A stretch of DNA of 32,400 bases from Paracoccaceae bacterium (lineage in GTDB: Bacteria; Pseudomonadota; Alphaproteobacteria; Rhodobacterales; Rhodobacteraceae). The position numbers and the translations under genes were made by a program. The stretch covers positions 1-32,400 of the forward strand of contig JAHDEX010000046.1 of assembly GCA_020628545.1 (NCBI GenBank), in the 5' to 3' direction. Below, piece after piece: positions 8,309 through 16,489 of this stretch. Positions within the stretch are counted from its first letter, which is position 1; every line of letters starts with the position of its first letter. The notes under the pieces are model-generated. The model did not search any database. It saw only the letters and a program-made list of their open reading frames with translations, and was not told the DNA's origin.

Positions 8309-9309
8309 GCGGCGGCAGTCACCTGCGTGATCTGTGCAGCCGTGGTATTGATGACATTGTCGATGGTCTCACCTCGGGCACGGGCGGCGAAGGTCAGTGC
8401 CATGCGGTGTTCGAGGACTGGCGTGGCCATCGTGCGCACGTCTTCGGCATTGGGCGCGAGGCGCCCATCAAGCAGGGCTGCTGCACGCACGGTCAGCATC
8501 AGGGCTTGCGCCGCGCGCGGACCGGGACCCCATCCGACGCTTTGACGGATCAACTCGGGCGCATCGTCATCCGGGCGGCAGGCGCGGACAAGATCGAGGA
8601 TCATCTCGACGATGTTGTCGCCGACCGGCATGCGGCGCAGCAGCGTTTGCGCGGCCAAGAGCTCCTCGGCAGTGAAAACCGCGGTTGATGCCTCTTCCTC
8701 TGTCCCTGTGGTCGCGATCAGAATATCGCGTTCCGCCGCACGGTCCGGGTAGGGTACGTCAATTTGAACGAGAAAGCGGTCAAGCTGTGCTTCGGGAAGG
8801 GGGTAGGTGCCTTCCTGCTCAATTGGGTTTTGCGTGGCGAGCACGTGGAACGGCACACCCAGTGGGCGATGTTCACCCGCGATCGTGACTTCCTTTTCCT
8901 GCATCGCTTGCAACAGTGCCGACTGCGTGCGCGGACTGGCACGGTTGATCTCATCCGCCATCAGCAATTGACAGAATACCGGCCCTTCGATGAAGCGGAA
9001 TGCGCGGCTGCCATCGGCATTTGTGTCGAGTATTTCGGAGCCCAAAATGTCAGCAGGCATCAAATCGGGCGTGAACTGAATACGGTTGCCTTTGAGGCCC
9101 ATCACGGTGGACAGCGTATCCACCAAACGCGTCTTGCCTAGGCCCGGCAGACCCACCAGGACCGCGTGACCACCGCAGATTAACGCGGACAGTGTTAGGT
9201 CGACCACACGTTCCTGCCCGATAAACCGTTTGCCGATGGAGGCGCGGGCCTGACCCAGTTTTTCGCCCAGCGCTTCGATATCCGCAACAAGATCGGCTTC
9301 AGTGGTCAT
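8305..9309 (-). CDS. MoxR family AAA+ ATPase
   Basis: This protein has 334 residues, usual for the family. It has a Walker A GLPGLGKT at residues 53-60, a Walker B LLMADEINRA near 115, the segment ASPRTQSALLQAMQEKEVTI containing the pre-sensor insert, sensor-1 ATQNPIEQEGTYPLPEAQLDRF, and the AAA-lid VGWGPGPRAAQALMLTVRAAALLDGR with sensor-2 Arg. MoxR ATPases work with DUF58 and vWA proteins as metal- or cofactor-insertion or stress-related chaperones. It is the first gene of a four-gene minus-strand operon, divergent from the DUF1285 gene across 70 bases, so its promoter must lie there. All catalytic motifs are intact. Confidence 0.95.
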   Translation of the reverse strand: MTTEADLVADIEALGEKLGQARASIGKRFIGQERVVDLTLSALICGGHAVLVGLPGLGKTRLVDTLSTVMGLKGNRIQFTPDLMPADILGSEILDTNADGSRAFRFIEGPVFCQLLMADEINRASPRTQSALLQAMQEKEVTIAGEHRPLGVPFHVLATQNPIEQEGTYPLPEAQLDRFLVQIDVPYPDRAAERDILIATTGTEEEASTAVFTAEELLAAQTLLRRMPVGDNIVEMILDLVRACRPDDDAPELIRQSVGWGPGPRAAQALMLTVRAAALLDGRLAPNAEDVRTMATPVLEHRMALTFAARARGETIDNVINTTAAQITQVTAAA

Positions 9310-9379
9310 GACATTTCTCCGCGCGCTTTATATTTAGGCCATAACATCAGATAAGACGACAAAGCCCAATGGCAAAAGC

Positions 9380-9970
9380 ATGACCGGACAAAAGATCGTG
9401 ACACCATCGGCGGAAAGCCTGGCATCCTCTGCGCGGGCTGCTGCCAAAGAAGGCAAACGCGGGATGCCGCCCGTGCATTTGTGGAACCCGCCGTTCTGCG
9501 GCGACCTTGATATGCGCATCGCGCGGGATGGGACATGGTTCTATCTCGGGACGCCGATTGGACGACCGGAACTGGTCAAGTTGTTTTCTTCGATCATCCG
9601 CAAGGACGGTGACGACTACTTCCTTGTGACGCCAGTGGAAAAAGTTGGCATCACGGTCGACGATGCGCCCTTTGTGGCTGTGGATTTTGAGCGCGAGGGT
9701 GATGGTCTACGCTTTGTTACCCAGGTGGGCGACAGCGTGGTCGCAGGCCCGGATCATCCGATTCGCGTCCACCGCGACCCGGAGACCGGAGAGCCATCAC
9801 CTTACGTTTTGATCCGCGCAAATCTCGAAGCGTTAATAGATCGTAAATCTTTTTATCGCCTGGTGGAGTTGGGTGAAGAAGAGATGGTGGATGACGTGAT
9901 GTGGTTTGGTGTGCGGTCGGCGGGGGCCTTTTTCCCGATCATTCCCGCGGCGGAGTTGTCTGAAACATGA
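9380..9970 (+). CDS. DUF1285 family protein
   Basis: This 196-residue soluble protein contains the DUF1285 hallmarks: PPVHLWNPPFCGDLDMRIARDGTWFYLGTPIGR, ELVKLFSSIIRKDGDDYFLVTPVEK and GITVDDAPFVAVDF. The family is common in alphaproteobacteria and its function is unknown. It is typically found beside a moxR operon in this group, as here, where the two are divergent. The stop codon overlaps the start of the following isomerase gene by ATGA, so the two are cotranscribed. No signal peptide is visible. Confidence 0.9.
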   Translation: MTGQKIVTPSAESLASSARAAAKEGKRGMPPVHLWNPPFCGDLDMRIARDGTWFYLGTPIGRPELVKLFSSIIRKDGDDYFLVTPVEKVGITVDDAPFVAVDFEREGDGLRFVTQVGDSVVAGPDHPIRVHRDPETGEPSPYVLIRANLEALIDRKSFYRLVELGEEEMVDDVMWFGVRSAGAFFPIIPAAELSET

Positions 9971-10716
9971 AAGCCTGTGCCAATCTTGGCACCATGTTTG
10001 CAGATCTGCCGATGGATGAGCGCTTTGGTGCCGCGCGCATCGCGGGGTTTCAGGGGATCGAAATTTCGTTTCCCTATGATCATGCCGTGCCGGGGTTGCT
10101 TGCGCGATTGGCGCAGAACGATCTGAAGTTCGTGATGCTGACATGCCCGCCGCCCAATTACACCGGCGCGGAACGTGGCTTTGCCGCAATGCCGGGGCAG
10201 GAAGACCGATTTCGCCGCGATTTCAAACGAACTTTGCGCTACGCCAAAGCGCTAGGCGTGGTGCATTTGCACGTAATGGCTGGCGCTGTGCGCGGGCCTG
10301 AAGCGCGCGAGATCTTGATCGCTAATCTGCGCTGGGCGCTGACAGAGGCGCCCGGACAAAGTCTGACGATTGAGCCGATGTGCCATGAAGACGTGCCCGG
10401 ATACTACCTGAACGATGCGATGAAAGCTGCTGAAATCGTTTCGGAAATTGGTGATCCGCGACTGGGGCTGCAGTTTGATGTGCATCACGTTCATCAGATG
10501 CATGGGGATGTGATCGCGATTTGGGAGGCGGTGGCGCCACAAGTCACGCATATCCAATTGTCGCAAAGCCCCACGCGCGTGGCCCCGGATAAGCCGGGCG
10601 ACGTTGATGTGAAAGCATTCCTCAAAGCGGTGAAATCCAGCAGCTATCGCGGCTGGATTTCGGGAGAGTACATGGCTGATCTAAGTGATACTGGCCACTT
10701 GTTTTGGGTGCCTTAG
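9967..10716 (+). CDS. hyi: Hydroxypyruvate isomerase-family TIM barrel protein
   Basis: This protein has 249 residues. The sequence follows the Hyi/OtnI branch of the xylose-isomerase-like TIM barrels: start KACANLGTMF, FQGIEISFPYDH, and the probable divalent-metal ligands E136 (TIEPM), D171 (QFDVHH), Q197 (HIQLSQ) and E234 (ISGEYM). Known members interconvert hydroxypyruvate and tartronate semialdehyde, or isomerise 2-oxo-tetronate; the exact substrate cannot be settled from sequence alone. It is slightly shorter than the E. coli enzyme. It overlaps the DUF1285 gene by ATGA and faces the vWA gene convergently with only 8 bases between stops. A role linked to glycolate/glyoxylate metabolism is plausible, given glcD elsewhere in the window. 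Confidence 0.85.
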   Translation: MKACANLGTMFADLPMDERFGAARIAGFQGIEISFPYDHAVPGLLARLAQNDLKFVMLTCPPPNYTGAERGFAAMPGQEDRFRRDFKRTLRYAKALGVVHLHVMAGAVRGPEAREILIANLRWALTEAPGQSLTIEPMCHEDVPGYYLNDAMKAAEIVSEIGDPRLGLQFDVHHVHQMHGDVIAIWEAVAPQVTHIQLSQSPTRVAPDKPGDVDVKAFLKAVKSSSYRGWISGEYMADLSDTGHLFWVP

Positions 10717-10724
10717 CGCATGGA

Positions 10725-12656
10725 TCAATTGCCCTTGAGCGTTGCGGCCAGTTGCATCAAGCGGATCGCTTCCGCACGATAGCCAAAGGCATCGTCGCTG
10801 CGATGCGCATTGGCCAACGCAATCGCATCACCAATTGACCAATCCGTTACGTGATCAGATCCGCGCAGAATTTGCCCGAATCCGGCAATCGCAGTTGCAA
10901 ACTTCGCCTCTGACCCAGCCGTCTGATCACGCAGAATTGGCGTTTCAATCAACTGGCTGGTGTCCGCACCGGGTGCCTTGTAGCGCAGTTTCAGAAACCC
11001 GATTTCGTTGCTTTCCAATTCTGCAGGCTCCTCCGCCGCATACCGCAATGGGTCCGACAGACGCGCTGGGCTGCCAACAGGTGTCACCTCATAGAGCGCG
11101 GTGACTGTGTGGCCCGCGCCAAGGTCGCCTGCGTCCACCTTGTCGTTGTTGAAATCCTCTCGGTTTAACGCACGGGTTTCATAGCCGATCAGGCGGTATT
11201 CTGCGATTTGGCTCGGATCAAATTCGACTTGAATTTTCACATCACTGGCGATCGGGAACAGCGCGCCGGTCAGTTGGTCAACCAGCACCTTTTGCGCCTC
11301 TGACAATGTGTCGATGTATGCGGCTGTGCCGTTGCCGTTTTGGGCAAGCGCCTGCATCGTGGAATCCTGCAAATTGCCGCGCCCAAACCCGAGAACCGAC
11401 AGATACGTGCCGGTGTCGCGCTTTGCCGCGATGAAGTCTTCCAATGCGGATGGATCACTGAGGCCAACGTTGAAATCACCATCGGTGGCCAGCAAAACGC
11501 GGCTGACTTCGCCTTGTTCGGTCATGCTTTCGGCAACTGCATAGGCCTGTTCAAGCCCGCCCTGACCATTGGTTGACCCGCCCGCGCCAAGGCTTTCCAG
11601 CGCTGTGCGGATCACCTGACGTTCGGCGGCTTTGGTTGGCGCCAGCACTTCACCGGCGGAGCCTGCGTATTCGACAATCGCGACCTCATCCTCTGGCCGA
11701 AGCTGGTCGAGCATCAGAAGGAACGACTGTTTCAAAAGCGGCAGTTTCGTTGGATCGGCCATGGACCCTGACGTATCAACCAGGAAAACGAGGTTCAGTG
11801 GCGGGCGGTCCTGGATCGCAGGCATCCGGCCTTGGATGGCGATGTGTACCAACTGCGTATCCGCGTTCCACGGCGTGTCCATCATGCTGACGGTGGGGCG
11901 GAAAGGGGCGCCGTCTGCTTCAGGCGCGGGATAGGCGTAGGGGAAGTAATTTATGAGTTCTTCGACCCGCGCGGCATCCGCGGATGGCAATTGGCCACGC
12001 ATAATGGACGAGCGCACCACAGCGTAAGACGCAGTGTCAACGTCGATAGAGAACGTCGAAACGGGTGTTTCGCTGGTGATTTTCAACGGGCTTTCGTCGG
12101 CGTTGGCGAAGGTTTCGGTGTTTGCCTCCGGTACAATCAAAGCGCCATCCACCGGCAAGGTGCGGGCAAAATTGTCAGTTGCCATCTGCGCCGTCGGGCC
12201 ACTGGCGACGTCACCAAGCATGACCACTGGCGCATTTGGCACTGGCTCCGCGAGATATTCCACAGCTTCGCGCTGGCGCGATGCGGTTGCCACGTCAAGT
12301 TCCGCGTCCGCGACGACAGGTTGCAGCTCTTCAGCGAAAGTCGTGGTGTTGCGATCATTAATCGCGCCGCGCCACATCTCTTGCCCCACCGGCGTCGCCA
12401 CCAGAAATCCGCAGGCCACCAAAGCAGTCGTCGCGGTCAGCCCGCCGCGAGAGGTCATTGCACCAAACATTGTCTTCACTCCTGTCCAAAGGCCCTTCCG
12501 GCCAGTTACAGAAGTGGGACGCAGCCCATCCCGCGATCCTTGGAGCGCATCGAAATTTTTTTGCGCAAGCGCCAGGTCAGCTGCCCGCTTCGCAGGATCA
12601 GGCGTGGGTGTCGCGGCCGTCATCATCGATTTGAGGTCATCAAGATCGTCAGTCAT
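10725..12656 (-). CDS. Single-pass vWA protein (YfbK-like), encoded with an ECF sigma factor
   Basis: This protein has 643 residues. An N-terminal hydrophilic segment (1-70) with basic residues precedes one TM helix (about 71-91), so the N-terminus should be cytoplasmic and the rest periplasmic. The YfbK-type N-terminal domain is visible at about 190-265 (FSIDVDTASYAVVRSSIMRGQLP, VEELINYFPYAYPAP). It is followed by a vWA domain with an intact MIDAS D294-T-S-G-S and a C-terminal DUF3520-like region. Its start overlaps the stop of the ECF sigma gene by ATGA. Genes in that position normally encode the anti-sigma factor, so the short cytoplasmic segment plus TM may act as one; this is inference. 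No zinc-finger ZAS motif (HxxxCxxC) is present. Confidence 0.9.
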   Translation of the reverse strand: MTDDLDDLKSMMTAATPTPDPAKRAADLALAQKNFDALQGSRDGLRPTSVTGRKGLWTGVKTMFGAMTSRGGLTATTALVACGFLVATPVGQEMWRGAINDRNTTTFAEELQPVVADAELDVATASRQREAVEYLAEPVPNAPVVMLGDVASGPTAQMATDNFARTLPVDGALIVPEANTETFANADESPLKITSETPVSTFSIDVDTASYAVVRSSIMRGQLPSADAARVEELINYFPYAYPAPEADGAPFRPTVSMMDTPWNADTQLVHIAIQGRMPAIQDRPPLNLVFLVDTSGSMADPTKLPLLKQSFLLMLDQLRPEDEVAIVEYAGSAGEVLAPTKAAERQVIRTALESLGAGGSTNGQGGLEQAYAVAESMTEQGEVSRVLLATDGDFNVGLSDPSALEDFIAAKRDTGTYLSVLGFGRGNLQDSTMQALAQNGNGTAAYIDTLSEAQKVLVDQLTGALFPIASDVKIQVEFDPSQIAEYRLIGYETRALNREDFNNDKVDAGDLGAGHTVTALYEVTPVGSPARLSDPLRYAAEEPAELESNEIGFLKLRYKAPGADTSQLIETPILRDQTAGSEAKFATAIAGFGQILRGSDHVTDWSIGDAIALANAHRSDDAFGYRAEAIRLMQLAATLKGN

Positions 12657-13195
12657 TGCGATGCCTCCTTTTCTTTGAGAGCTTTCAAATGTTTTTTGGC
12701 TTCAGAGACCCGCCAAGAGATTGTGCCTTCTGAGACGCGCATCACCTTCGCAGCCTCGGCATGTGTCATGTCATCAAGGATCAGAGCAAGCGTGTCACGC
12801 AAATCAACAGGCAGAAGGGCCATCGCTTGCGTCAGCCAGTCGATCTGCGAGGCGGTTTCTGCATTGGTCTCGGTCCGCGCCACTTCCCAATCCCCCCAGC
12901 CGGTCGCTGCCTTTGCATATGTCGCCATCTTGCGACGTCGGTCATGGGCTGCATTGAGTGCCACGCGATAAAGCCAGGTCGTTACCTTCGCCCGCCGCTC
13001 ATAGCTTTGCAGCTTTGCAGGCAGAGCCGCACAAATGTCTTGGGTCAGATCCTCTGCTTCGGTGCGCGAGCCGGTCATCCGAAAACAGAAAGCGAACAGG
13101 CGATCATAATGACGATCCAGCAAACTCGCAAACGCCTGCCCGTCTCCACGGGCGGCCGCCAAAGCCAGATCCTCATCCGAAGTTGTCATACGCAT
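12653..13195 (-). CDS. ECF (sigma-70 family) RNA polymerase sigma factor
   Basis: With the start at MRMTTSDEDLALAAA this protein has 180 residues, normal for ECF sigmas. Region 2 is seen as FASLLDRHYDRLFAFCFRMTGSRTEAEDLTQDICAAL, and region 2.3/2.4 continues as KVTTWLYRVALNAAHDRRRK. Region 4 is LPVDLRDTLALILDDMTHAEAAKVMRVSEGTISWRVSEAKKHL, with the helix-turn-helix at SEGTISWRV. The start is ambiguous: a GTG directly upstream, another ATG two codons later and a TTG 20 codons earlier are all in frame, and none has a strong SD. The gene directs core RNA polymerase to its own regulon. It is followed, with a 4-base overlap, by the membrane vWA protein. Confidence 0.93.
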   Translation of the reverse strand: MRMTTSDEDLALAAARGDGQAFASLLDRHYDRLFAFCFRMTGSRTEAEDLTQDICAALPAKLQSYERRAKVTTWLYRVALNAAHDRRRKMATYAKAATGWGDWEVARTETNAETASQIDWLTQAMALLPVDLRDTLALILDDMTHAEAAKVMRVSEGTISWRVSEAKKHLKALKEKEASQ

Positions 13196-13270
13196 CACGG
13201 TGGTAAGACGCCCGTCGATCGTCAATCCTTGGCGGCAGGGGAAATTTTTGTTCAAAAAGTCGCGGCGACA

Positions 13271-13285
13271 GCGAAAAGCTTTCGC
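13271..13285. promoter_or_regulatory. Inverted repeat upstream of the ECF sigma gene
   Basis: GCGAAA AGC TTTCGC has perfect 6-bp arms. It lies about 75 bases upstream of the sigma start and about 110 bases past the end of the thioredoxin-like gene. It could be an operator or a remnant terminator; there is no T-tract. The rest of 13196-13395 shows nothing I can name. Confidence 0.25.
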
Positions 13286-13395
13286 CTACAAATGGTGATT
13301 GACGACTTTCCTTAAGAGCGCGGGCCAATTTCACGACCATAAGTCAGCATCTTGGCCGAAGGTCGATGCGCTATTGCTTAAGCGACCGTCGCTAT

Positions 13396-13878
13396 TTACT
13401 GCCCCGCATGCGCCGTGAACGCTGCAAGCAGGACATCGCGATCCTGTGCCCCTTGCAGACGACGGGTTAGCGTGCCGCCTGCATCAAAAAACAAGAGCGT
13501 GGCATGAGCAGACCCATGCCGAGTCGCGAACGCACTACCGACATCGGAGGTTAGGCTCGCAACGCGGTAGGCGATCGTCTCGTCTGGCATCATGGCCAAG
13601 GCCGCGCGGGTCTCGCGTTGCAAATCAATGCAGATGGGGCAGGTCGGATCATGAACTTGCACGATGACGGGAACACCATCGCCGATGATGCTGAGGTCCT
13701 GCTCTGCAAGATCGGCGCGAACTGTTGACACGCCCCAAAAGCCGAGACCGCCCGCAACGACGACACCGGCAACAAGGTAGGGTGCCATCGCCATCACGTT
13801 CCGCCGCGTCGGTGCCGCGCGCTTCGCCTCAACGGCTTGACGCGCTTTCCTTTTGTTTGGTTTTTTCGGTTTCGCCAT
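13396..13878 (-). CDS. Membrane-anchored thioredoxin-like protein (CPIC motif)
   Basis: The start MAKPKKPNKRKARQAVEAKR is preceded by GAGGCG at SD distance, giving 160 residues. A strongly basic cytoplasmic N-terminus (about 30 residues) is followed by one TM segment (MAPYLVAGVVVAGGLGFWG). A periplasmic thioredoxin-fold domain carries C80-P-I-C83 after VIVQVHDPT. The segment ATLLFFDAGG matches the later strand, although the usual cis-Pro is not obvious. It probably acts as a thiol-disulfide or redox protein at the membrane; the CPIC dipeptide differs from the CGPC of classical thioredoxin. It stands alone, with a strong hairpin separating it from upstream gabD. Confidence 0.75.
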   Translation of the reverse strand: MAKPKKPNKRKARQAVEAKRAAPTRRNVMAMAPYLVAGVVVAGGLGFWGVSTVRADLAEQDLSIIGDGVPVIVQVHDPTCPICIDLQRETRAALAMMPDETIAYRVASLTSDVGSAFATRHGSAHATLLFFDAGGTLTRRLQGAQDRDVLLAAFTAHAGQ

Positions 13879-13928
13879 GCCCGTCGCCTCTCGATCTTTC
13901 TTGATGCGACGATAACGAAGCGACCATA

Positions 13929-13965
13929 GCGCCACACCTCACGTTGCGGTGATCAGGTGTGGCGC
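13929..13965. terminator. Hairpin terminator downstream of gabD
   Basis: Perfect 11-bp arms GCGCCACACCT (13929-13939) and AGGTGTGGCGC (13955-13965) enclose a 15-base loop that can itself pair CAC with GTG. It begins 26 bases past the gabD stop on the minus strand. No T-run follows, so it may act with Rho or as an mRNA 3'-end stabiliser. Confidence 0.55.
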
Positions 13966-13990
13966 GCAGCCTAGCAGAGCGGCCAGTCCT

Positions 13991-15469
13991 TCAGATCGAA
14001 GTGCAGATGTACTTCATTTCCATGTAGTCATCGATCCCGTGGTGAGAGCCCTCACGCCCCAGACCAGATTGCTTCACACCACCAAATGGGGCCACTTCGG
14101 TTGAGATGATACCGGTATTCACACCAACGATCCCGTATTCCAGCGCTTCGGCCACCTTCGTGACCCGACTGATGTCTTTAGCGTAAAAATAGCTGGCCAA
14201 ACCAAAGATCGTGTCGTTGGCTTTGGCAATGACGTCGTCCTCGTCCTCAAATTTGAAGAGCGGCGCAAACGGCCCAAAGGTTTCGTCGGTCGCCACCTGC
14301 ATGTCGGACGTGGCGTTTGTCACGATGGTCGGTTCAAAGAATAGCCCACCGAGATCGTGGGGTTTGCCACCGGTTAGGACGGTCCCACCTTTCGCCAACG
14401 CGTCATCGAGGTGTTCCTGCACCTTCTCGACAGCACTCTGCTCAATAAGCGGGCCAAGTGCCGTGCCGTCTTCCAGACCGTCGCCGACCTTCAACGCTTC
14501 GACCGCTGATTTCAACTTCTCAGAGAATTCATCATAAACACCCGCCTGTACGTAGATGCGATTGGCGCACACGCAAGTCTGGCCGTTGTTCCGGAACTTG
14601 CAGGCAATGGCACCTTCGACCGCCGCGTCCAGATCTGCGTCATCGAAAACGATAAATGGCGCGTTGCCGCCGAGTTCCATGGAACACTTCATCACCTGAT
14701 CTGCGGCTTGGCGCAGCAGAATGCGACCCACCTCTGTCGAGCCGGTGAAGGTCAGCTTGCGCACGATAGGGTTCTCGCAAAACTCTTTGCCGATTTCCGA
14801 TGCCGATGACGATGTCACGACAGAAAACAGACCCGCTGGCACACCAGCCTCTTCGGCAAGCTTCGCCATCGCCAAAGCAGAAAGCGGCGTCAACGTCGCT
14901 GGGCGTACGACGAACGCGCAGCCAGCGGCGAGCGCGGGGGCGACCTTGCGGGCGATCATCGCATTCGGGAAGTTCCAGGGCGTGATGCCCGCGGCGACAC
15001 CAATCGGTTGCTTGATCACCGTAATGCGCTTGTCGGCCATGTGGCCCGGGATCGTCTCACCATAGACGCGGCGGGCCTCTTCGGCGAACCACTCTATGAA
15101 GGACGCGCCATAGCCGACTTCGCCACGCGCCTCAGTCAAGGGTTTGCCCTGCTCGGCTGTCATGATCTGGGCGAGGTCTTCCTGATGTTCCATCATCAGA
15201 TCAAACCAAGCCCGCAGAACCTTCGTCCTTTCTTTTGCAGCCAAAGCCGCCCATGCCTTCTGCGCGGTCTCTGCTGCATCAATCGCTGCAGCGACCTCTT
15301 GGCGCGACAGGTCCGCCACCTGCGCGATGACATCGCCCCGTGCTGGGTTCGTGACATCGAATGTCTTGCCGTCTGCGGCCGAGATCCATTCGCCATTCAC
15401 GAAGGCCTGCGAGCACAAAAGGTCAGGTCGCGACAGGCGGCCGGTGAGGTCGGTTGTTTGGTCAAGCAT
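13991..15469 (-). CDS. gabD: NAD(P)-dependent succinate-semialdehyde dehydrogenase
   Basis: This protein has 492 residues from [18 protein letters not shown], with AAGGGGAA upstream as SD. It is an aldehyde dehydrogenase superfamily enzyme of the GabD type: [33 protein letters not shown], the general base E265 in MELGGNAPF, the catalytic C299 in [14 protein letters not shown], and a C-terminal [28 protein letters not shown]. The extra Cys at 301 fits GabD enzymes, where a nearby Cys can form a redox-switch disulfide. It oxidises succinate semialdehyde to succinate in 4-aminobutyrate catabolism. No transaminase gene is adjacent. A consensus-like promoter precedes it and a strong hairpin follows it, so it is probably monocistronic. 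Confidence 0.92.
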   Translation of the reverse strand: MLDQTTDLTGRLSRPDLLCSQAFVNGEWISAADGKTFDVTNPARGDVIAQVADLSRQEVAAAIDAAETAQKAWAALAAKERTKVLRAWFDLMMEHQEDLAQIMTAEQGKPLTEARGEVGYGASFIEWFAEEARRVYGETIPGHMADKRITVIKQPIGVAAGITPWNFPNAMIARKVAPALAAGCAFVVRPATLTPLSALAMAKLAEEAGVPAGLFSVVTSSSASEIGKEFCENPIVRKLTFTGSTEVGRILLRQAADQVMKCSMELGGNAPFIVFDDADLDAAVEGAIACKFRNNGQTCVCANRIYVQAGVYDEFSEKLKSAVEALKVGDGLEDGTALGPLIEQSAVEKVQEHLDDALAKGGTVLTGGKPHDLGGLFFEPTIVTNATSDMQVATDETFGPFAPLFKFEDEDDVIAKANDTIFGLASYFYAKDISRVTKVAEALEYGIVGVNTGIISTEVAPFGGVKQSGLGREGSHHGIDDYMEMKYICTSI

Positions 15470-15519
15470 GGCAGTTCCCCTTGGTCCTTTGGTCATGCCG
15501 GTGCCGCGGGGGGCAGGGC

Positions 15520-15548
15520 ATTGTGTTGCCCCGCAATGTGCGTGTCAA
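15520..15548 (-). promoter_or_regulatory. Candidate sigma-70 promoter of gabD
   Basis: On the minus strand a perfect TTGACA (-35, 15548-15543) is followed by a 17-base spacer and CACAAT (-10, 15525-15520). This would put the transcript start about 40-50 bases before the gabD ATG. The spacer and -10 overlap a CATTG / CAATG inverted repeat, and a GGGGCA / TGCCCC pair (15510-15532) also lies here; either could be regulatory. Confidence 0.4.
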
Positions 15549-15581
15549 ATGGGTCAGGTCAAGCGAAAGCGGTAAGGCCAG

Positions 15582-15998
15582 TCAGATCGCGCGCACCCGG
15601 TTGTTGCGGGCATTGTGTTCCAACTCGACCAGTCCAAGCAATTCCATGGTGGGCGAAACATAGTTCGCAAAACGCCCGCGATATCCTTTCCGCAGCCCAT
15701 AGAATCCGCCGACAGGGTTATCATCCGACCGCGCCCAATGCTCCAGTGTTCCGTCTTTCGTGGGCTTGCCTTCATCCGCGTTGCCAAGCGGCATCCAGTC
15801 GCCATGTGCCTTCAGCATTGCATGCGCATCTGTCAGCGCACGCAACTTGTAGGACAATTGGGTTTTGCCGACCTGCACAACCAATGCCGGCGGATCGCGT
15901 GTCTCGTCCTTCCAAACCTGAAAGTCTGATGTGCGCGGCGGTGTTTGCAGGATCCATGGATCGTCAGGCGTGCCAGAACCAAAAGTGACATCATTCAT
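15582..15998 (-). CDS. Conserved hypothetical protein, downstream partner of an SRPBCC protein
   Basis: This 138-residue soluble protein begins MNDVTFGSGTPDDPWILQTPP. It contains TSDFQVWKDE, LSYKLRALTDAHAMLKAHGDWMPLG and, near the end, NPVGGFYGLRKGYRGRFANYVSPTMELLGLVELEHNARNNRVRAI. The compact GTPDDPW start and the C-terminal GFYGLRKGYRGRFANYV segment look family-specific. From memory it resembles proteins filed as DUF6855, which I could not check. There is no signal peptide or TM segment. The start overlaps the SRPBCC stop by ATGA, so both are made from one transcript, probably under the divergent YafY-type regulator. Confidence 0.8.
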   Translation of the reverse strand: MNDVTFGSGTPDDPWILQTPPRTSDFQVWKDETRDPPALVVQVGKTQLSYKLRALTDAHAMLKAHGDWMPLGNADEGKPTKDGTLEHWARSDDNPVGGFYGLRKGYRGRFANYVSPTMELLGLVELEHNARNNRVRAI

Positions 15999-16414
15999 CG
16001 TGCTTCTGCCTTTGATTTGAGTGCTTTTGCGAATTTCGAGAAACTTGGGTTCAGATCAGGCATGGACCGCGAAATCGGCCCCGACAATGGTCCGCTGAAG
16101 ACTTCATCCATCGTGAAGGACGTTCCGCCATTACGCGGAGAAAGTGTGAACGTGCGTGTCCCGCTGAAGAGGCCAAGTGGCATCCCACCGCGCCAGACCA
16201 TTTTGCGTGGTTCGTCGAAGGTAATGACCTTCAACGCAAAGGCGCGGTCTGGTGCAATCTCAGACCAAAGCTTAATCCTCGCGCCCAGCACGATCTTTCC
16301 CTCTAACTTGGTGATTCCAAATGCGACGGGGTTCTCTGCCAACTCATGGGTCAATGTGCTCCATACGTCGTTTGGTTTTGCGTCGATGTTTATCGAAATA
16401 TGGTAGTTTTTCAT
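15995..16414 (-). CDS. SRPBCC (START-like) domain protein
   Basis: This 139-residue protein has an SRPBCC/polyketide-cyclase-like layout: ISINIDAKPNDVWSTLTH at the N-terminus, GARIKLWSEIAPDRAFALKVITFDEPRKMVWRGGMPLGLFSGTRTFTL in the beta-sheet region, and a C-terminal amphipathic helix (FSKFAKALKSKAEA). Such domains bind hydrophobic ligands in a deep cavity. The ligand cannot be predicted. The gene is divergent from a YafY-type regulator, a pairing often seen in proteobacteria, and the 75-base gap contains a palindrome that may control both directions. Confidence 0.85.
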   Translation of the reverse strand: MKNYHISINIDAKPNDVWSTLTHELAENPVAFGITKLEGKIVLGARIKLWSEIAPDRAFALKVITFDEPRKMVWRGGMPLGLFSGTRTFTLSPRNGGTSFTMDEVFSGPLSGPISRSMPDLNPSFSKFAKALKSKAEAR

Positions 16415-16455
16415 GCGTCTCTCTTGTCTTGACGCTGCAGGGCCTAACAGGCCTT

Positions 16456-16476
16456 ATATGACATCTTTTGTCATAT
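16456..16476. promoter_or_regulatory. Palindromic operator between the SRPBCC and YafY-type genes
   Basis: Perfect 8-bp arms ATATGACA (16456-16463) and TGTCATAT (16469-16476) are separated by TCTTT. It is AT-rich in a GC-rich setting and ends 13 bases before the regulator start. It is a likely autoregulatory operator for the regulator and for the divergent SRPBCC operon. A second small inverted repeat, GGCCT AAC AGGCC, lies directly beside it. Confidence 0.6.
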
Positions 16477-16489
16477 TTAAGAGAGCGAT

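Noticed and set aside
11832-12971. 379-codon plus-strand open frame
   Set aside because: It is antisense to the vWA and sigma genes, has no domain pattern, is rich in His/Arg/Gly as expected from shadow frames, and has no SD.
13196-13255. Longer ECF sigma start at an upstream TTG
   Set aside because: The extra 20 residues do not resemble sigma region 1 or 2, and ATG/GTG starts closer to region 2 give the usual length.
15008-15988. 326-codon plus-strand open frame
   Set aside because: It is antisense to gabD, its promoter region and the hypothetical gene. It would cross the gabD promoter and shows no domain.
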